In this document: positions 58,771 through 64,000 of the stretch, one piece after another | How positions within the stretch are numbered: position 1 is the first letter of the stretch | Layout: each line of letters opens with the position of its first letter | Source of the DNA: Nyssa sinensis | Lineage: Eukaryota > Streptophyta > Magnoliopsida > Cornales > Nyssaceae | Direction of reading: 5' to 3' | Length of the DNA stretch: 64,000 nucleotides | Assembly (NCBI GenBank): GCA_008638375.1 | Contig: CM018043.1 | Span: forward strand, 58,037,510-58,101,509 | The notes under the pieces: model-generated | What the model saw: the letters and a program-made list of their open reading frames with translations, nothing else | Database searches by the model: none | What the model was told of the DNA's origin: nothing | Program-made: the position numbers and the translations under genes

Positions 58771-61131
58771 AAAGAAAAAAACACTCCATATTCTGCATCG
58801 GTAGAAAGGTGCTCTAGCATGTCATAAAAAATAATGATAATAGCAGTGTCATGTTGACTTTGTGCACTCAAACAAGTATTACGTGGAATGTGAATCAGTC
58901 TGCTAGACAAAATGTTAATGGGTGCGTTACCCTAGAACATGGATCAGTGAAGATAGCCAGCCTTATGAAGCTTATGCAGATTGCTTAATTAGAATGGCAC
59001 AAAATATTAATTTAAAATCAATACAAATTTTCTTTTAATTAAATTTAAAACATGTAAAAAAACATCTTCCTTGTATATTCACCTTCAGAAATTGTTCATT
59101 CAATAGGAATTACCACTTTAAGCACAAATATATTAGTTCCCATATAGGATTGTAACTTAATGTATGGTCTTTGCCCCCAAACTTTATATCCAACTAGAAA
59201 TTGTTTCCTATGACCAATTAGGAAGGGGGGAGAAAAGAATTAAGAATTGCTAGACATAGTGTTTTGCAATATATGGGCGCACAGTCCAGGTTGCAGATAT
59301 CTTTCAGTTTCTACCAAATTGCAGTAACACCTTTTCAACCCATAAGAACAATTTAGAGTTTAGCAAGTGCTCAACCGTAAAGCATTCCAAATCTGTTGCT
59401 TATAGACTATATCTTTCAATTTCTAGTAAATTGCAGTATCACCTTTTCAACTCATAATAACCATTTAGAGTAGCTCAACTTTGATGCATTCTAATTAAAT
59501 CTGTTACTTATAGTCTATAAGAACACAATTCATCTCAGAGAGTATTATTTGTCAGCTGCATCTTTAAGTAGTGCATTGTAAGAAAACAACTAAATGCGTA
59601 CTAATAAGCCTATAAGATAATCACACGACAATAGCATATGGGTGCCAAGAATTCAAGCATATCACCAACCAACATATGGTAGGACCATGCAAATCCATAT
59701 GTAGTCGACGTCTAGTGTCCAGTTGACTTCTATTAAAGGAATACTGTAAACTTTATTGTTTCCCTGTATTAAATACTGTTAACAACCACGTGGTCACACT
59801 CAACAAATAGCTACTCAATCCTAGCTGAGATCAGTGTGCTTGCACATGATTTTTGTGTGTGGTCATAAGTTAATCAAAAAAGACCCTAACAATTTTCCAG
59901 CCATTTGAGATTTTACATTACAACAATTAATTCAATCAAGTTATCCACAAACATATCAAAGCAATATAAACATCCATATCGAACAACAATAGACAATAAT
60001 TCCTATCAATTAGCAATAGATACCAAATAATTAAGAACTTCTAAAACAAATTCATCAGTCAACTACTAACTGAATCCTAGCCATAAGCAAACCTGTGTAT
60101 CAAATTTATCTATATATAATCATATTAGATATAAAGAAAACCAAAGGAAAGGTTCTTGAAAAATAAGTAAATAAATAAATTCCATTCTTCAGATTTATAC
60201 CTCAAAATAGAGAACCAATTATTTCTCCAAAATTATGTGATTGCGCTATTTATTCAATTAGTAAAAAGTGCTCAAGTGTTGCCCAAGTCCTCCTTTGGAG
60301 TTTCCCCATACCCAATCCTATTACAATCCCAAAGAAACAACTCATCGGACTCCACAGTTCACCCATTTAACAATGGTACGTATTATACCAAAGAAATCAG
60401 ATCCTGGAAGCATGAACCAAGACATGACTTGCAATGCAAGTTATCACAGAGTATATGGGGAAACTATGCTGGGAAAGTGAAACCCTTCGTAAACCCAAAA
60501 CGACTGACAAATAGAACGGCTAAGAGAGATATATATTCTAGGTAAATTTCCAAACCGCCTCAAATAATTCTTCGGGAAAATAAGTAATTAAATATTGATA
60601 AACACCGTTAAGACCACTATAAAGTAAAAGTGGATTTCAGTCTAGGATTATATAAATATTAGAGACAAATAAAATTGTCAGAGATTGGTAAACCTTTCTC
60701 ACACCAAGTAGAACCAAAACTTATTTAATATAGGTATAGCGTCCAACTTACTATTTCAGCTAAATTTTCCAGAATCCCATAACCGTACTAAACTTACTAT
60801 TTCATCCAATAACAATATGCAACCATCACATGTGCTCATCATCAATCGAAACCCTAGAACCATATTGCGAAAATGATTAAGGAGTCCAGACTTACTCACC
60901 ACCCAACAGATCGATCACTAGCTACCCGCCTAACCTAATGAAGCTAAAACTTGCTAAATACAGTAAAAAATAAATAAAAAAGAACATACAGCAAAACATT
61001 TGCCCCAAACTCCAGGTTTAGAACGAAAGAACCCTAGGAACCCATTTTCGTGATTGATGCTCGAGCATATACAGCATTATGCAATGAGCGACTATACAGT
61101 ATTGTGTATTTGTATGCATGTGCTTAGTTAC

Positions 61132-61290
61132 CAGAGTCCACTGCAATGAAGATGAAGATGAAGATGAAGATGACGTTGAAGTGGTTATCGAAGACGACGT
61201 CGACTCTTAAGAACCAGCGAGGGCCACGGGCTGCCGGAGCGCTGATCTTCCGGACTCTGTACCGTGAGAAAGAGAGAGAAGGGGGTCCTA
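61132..61290 (-). promoter_or_regulatory. MORC 5' non-coding exon and core promoter region
   Basis: A GC-richer stretch ends in a good donor (GACTCTG then gtaact) at 61132. It contains no ATG on the minus strand, and would splice over 2.7 kb to the acceptor at 58384 just before the start codon. A TCATCT-type repeat lies inside it. The upstream edge is a guess. Confidence 0.5.
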
Positions 61291-63389
61291 ACTATTAAAA
61301 GGAATCGGTTCGTATTCTAAAAGTGGTTCACTGTATATGTGCACAGTGCACTGCATCTGCATATAATTATCTGATTACGATATTACCCTCGATCGGCAGT
61401 TGGTTACTGCTAATACGTCATAAAATAAAAAAACTATTCAATAAACTCGGTACAGAAAGTATTAAGTGTTAGATTCATTTAAGAATACTTTCTTAAAATA
61501 TCCTTAATTTTATGCCAAATAACAATATTACCCGTTCCTCCCCACCAAATAATTCTCGAACTAAATCGTCACACCAGGTAACCAATCATATACATGCCCA
61601 CACTAAGAGTGACACGATGTTTAGAAGAACAAATCTTACTTTTAGCATATCAAGGCCAAGTATGTGATGTGATTTTAAAATTTTGCTATTGTTTTTTCAT
61701 TATTTAAATAAATTATTTAATAAAATTGTCGCGTCTCAAATAATATCTTTCACAAAGTTTTAGTTATTTTTGAAATTAAAGAAAAACTTATACCCATAAA
61801 TTATAGAAAATCATAATTTGGAGAGAGGTCGTCACATAATGATATGATATAACGGTCTCACTGATTAATTATTCCAATACATGTAAGTGTGTATTAATTT
61901 ATAAATTTACTCCTATTGAAATATTAAACCGTATACGATCAATTGTCTTGTAATGAATATATTTTTAGAAACTTATTTGGTTTCAAGATGAATAATTAAT
62001 GTTTTTATTACTTAATAGTAAATATTTTTAAAATATATATAATATTTAATATTAGATAGATAAAATAGTTATATATATGTACTTATTTATATTTCATTTA
62101 TAATATGTTTTGGTAATTATATATATAAATTCTACATAATTTAAATTAAGAGTATTGTAAGATTTTTTTTCCTTTTTTTCTCCATACTCCAAGTCCTTTT
62201 TTTTTTTCTATTTCTATGACATTTTTTCCCTTTTTTTTCTCCTCCTTTTTCCTTTCCATTTATATAAGACTAACTTTTTTTGTTTGCATTCAAAATCAAG
62301 AAAAAATATTATTATTAAAACTTTTTTCTTTTCATTTTATTTCCTTTCTTATTGTTTTTTTACTATGAAAGAAAGTTAGATATCAAACAAATTAACAAGA
62401 ACAAAGACAAGCTCTTGACTTGTAAGATTTGTAAACACTTTTTAAAAAACACTTTTATTAACAAAATTAAATTCAAAAGCATATTTTCAAAAAATACATT
62501 TAAAATATGCATGAATTTGGAGTATAACCAAAAAGTTGCATATGTTTGAAATTTTTGAAAAAATATATCCATGGGTGAGGTAAAAAGTTCTCACAATATG
62601 GGTCTGCACTCTTTTAAAAAATTACACCTGAATCTTGTGGGCAATGATTGCACCCATTGGGTGGTGGCCTGACCACGCTTCTGCACTATTTTGACGTGTA
62701 ACCGCAAGCAAGTGTAAGGCTCGTTTAGATTGTAATTCAAAAATAATTTTTAAAATATTTTTAAAAAATATATTTAAAATTTTGTAATTAATTTTTTAAA
62801 AATTGTGAAAATATATTTAGATATGATAATTTAAATTTTTAAAAATTAAAAAAAATATATTTTAAAATGCATATTCTGCGTTTTAAAATTAAAAAATTAT
62901 TTTTGAAAACAAAAACGAACAGAGCGTTAAATATTCTTTATCATTTTCTAAATTTTTATAGGTTTACTTATTTTTAGATTTATTCAATAATTATTAAAGA
63001 TGAACTGTCAACTTTTTGTTAGAATACAAATACGTGCTTAATACACGAGTTGTTGAACATTTATCCAAGGTTATGTATACATTTATAACCTAAAATTTGA
63101 AAAGAAAATGTGATTATTTTGATTTTTTTTATTTACAGTGTCATGAATTTTATTTTAATTTTAATGACAAATGAAGTAAATATTGATTTTTATATCACAA
63201 CACCGGGTTTGCGTGCAAACACGCGCTTAAATGGTATCTGTTCTGTACTTTTTCTTTTATTTTATTTTTTACTCATTATATTGATAAACCCTCGATCGCT
63301 TTAGGGTTTATGTTATTGCTATGATCCATGTTTGATTTACTGTCTTGTCAACAAATATATACAGATCCGAACAAATAATAATACAAAAA

Positions 63390-63430
<41 letters not shown>

Positions 63431-63513
63431 GATTGTTTTGCTTGCATAACCTACCTGCTACCCCCTATGATAGAGTTTGCAAACTCAAATTGCACAAACG
63501 ATAAAGTATTTCA
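61291..63513. other. Intergenic region between divergent MORC and WDR55
   Basis: AT-rich DNA with no gene seen. Telo-box-like AAACCCT at 63286-63292 and TTAGGGTTTA at 63301-63310 lie about 210 bp before the WDR55 start. (CA)n(TA)n microsatellites lie near 63390-63430. Confidence 0.5.
62718..62930. mobile_element. Possible AT-rich inverted-repeat MITE
   Basis: The left arm GGCTCGTTTAGATTG...TTCAAAAATAATTTTT and the inverse of the right arm share TTCAAAAATAATTTTT and a CTC(T)GTT-like end. TAA/TTA trinucleotides flank it, as in Tourist-type elements. The boundaries are uncertain. Confidence 0.4.
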
Positions 63514-64000
63514 ATGGAGATCAATTTAGGGAAGCTTCCATTTGATATCGATTTCCATCCTTCGAGCTCGCTCATCGCCGCCGGTCTAATCAACGGTGAT
63601 CTTCTGCTGTAAGTTCTCTTCCCGTTACTACTTTTTTTTTCCGCTGAATTTTCGAAAATTCCCTTAATCAAATGGACCTTTTATTTGCAGATACCGCTAC
63701 GCCGCCGATACACTACCAGAAAGGTAGAAAGTAATATGTAATTTATTCATCACTTTGTATTTTCTGGTCGAGTTATGAAAACACAGCAAACCCTAGAATT
63801 ACCTTTGAAAAATTTGAGCTTATGTTCGTTTGCAACCATTTTAGGCTGTTGGAAGTTCACGCCCATAGCGAATCGTGTAGAGCCGTTCGATTCATCAACG
63901 AGGGACGTGGTAATGCATTTCGTTATGCACTGCTATTCTTATTTTTATTTGCGTTTTTTGTGCATGTGATAGATTGCATCTGAGTTGTTCTCGTGGTAAA
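63514..64000 (+). CDS. WDR55: WD repeat-containing protein 55 homologue, first exons (partial)
   Basis: WDR55 is a beta-propeller protein linked to ribosome biogenesis in animals and to CUL4-DDB1 in plants. Three exons are visible: 63514-63608, 63691-63723 and 63845-63909, joined in frame by GT-AG introns. The product begins MEINLGKLPFDIDFHPSSSL and continues through IAAGLINGDLLLYRYAADTLPERLLEVHAHSESCRAVRFINEGR, matching the start of plant WDR55 proteins. This is the first blade of the propeller. A fourth exon is not clearly visible before the window ends, so most of the gene lies beyond 64000. The start ATG is the first in the frame. Confidence 0.85.

Noticed and set aside
1..64000. CRISPR arrays, prokaryotic defence or operon systems, tRNA or rRNA genes
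   Set aside because: No spaced identical repeats, cloverleaf genes or rRNA-like stretches were found; pol III boxes seen belong to SINEs.

Overview
The window is plant nuclear DNA, most likely from a eudicot. It is AT-rich, with GT-AG introns, plant-type retrotransposons (Athila-like Ty3, Copia, L1-type LINE, tRNA-derived and Au-like SINEs) and many non-autonomous DNA transposons. The species cannot be fixed from sequence alone. Exon models below were assembled by eye from splice sites, reading frame and remembered family conservation; none has transcript support.

Layout. (1) 1-4683: a decayed Athila-like LTR retrotransposon with a partial 5' LTR, a tRNA-Asp primer site, and gag-protease fused by an internal deletion to the integrase C-terminus; low-complexity DNA and two MITEs follow to 7664. 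(2) 8557-17418 (+): RRN3, the RNA polymerase I initiation factor, in 15 coding exons whose frame closes at 630 residues. (3) 18619-25149 (-): an AT-hook/PPC nuclear protein of the AHL family, 5 exons, 324 residues, convergent with RRN3. (4) 28345-58375 (-), with a 5' non-coding exon near 61132-61290: a MORC-type GHKL ATPase with a CW zinc finger, 15 coding exons, 716 residues. (5) 63514-64000 (+): the first three exons of a WDR55-like WD-repeat gene that runs off the window.

The most striking structure is the last intron of the MORC gene, about 16.1 kb (28449-44563). It holds a nearly intact 6.3-kb LINE with a perfect 20-bp target duplication, a second truncated LINE, a hAT-like element split by a 4.76-kb Copia element that itself carries a second hAT-like MITE, and a Mutator-like MITE. 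The last exon lies beyond all of this and closes the reading frame exactly. Reading into the intron instead gives a stop after 19 codons, inside a diverged 70-bp tandem duplication of the exon end. Because MORC proteins act in transposon silencing, this suggests a possible intronic-heterochromatin or poly(A)-choice control, which is inference. Other MORC introns hold a solo LTR, Copia and Ty3 fragments, SINEs and MITEs.

RRN3 (Pol I transcription) and WDR55 (ribosome-biogenesis-linked in other eukaryotes) are growth genes, and AHL and MORC act on chromatin. RRN3, AHL and WDR55 have telo-box-like AAACCCTA motifs close to their starts. I found no prokaryotic-type system, CRISPR array or tRNA/rRNA gene.
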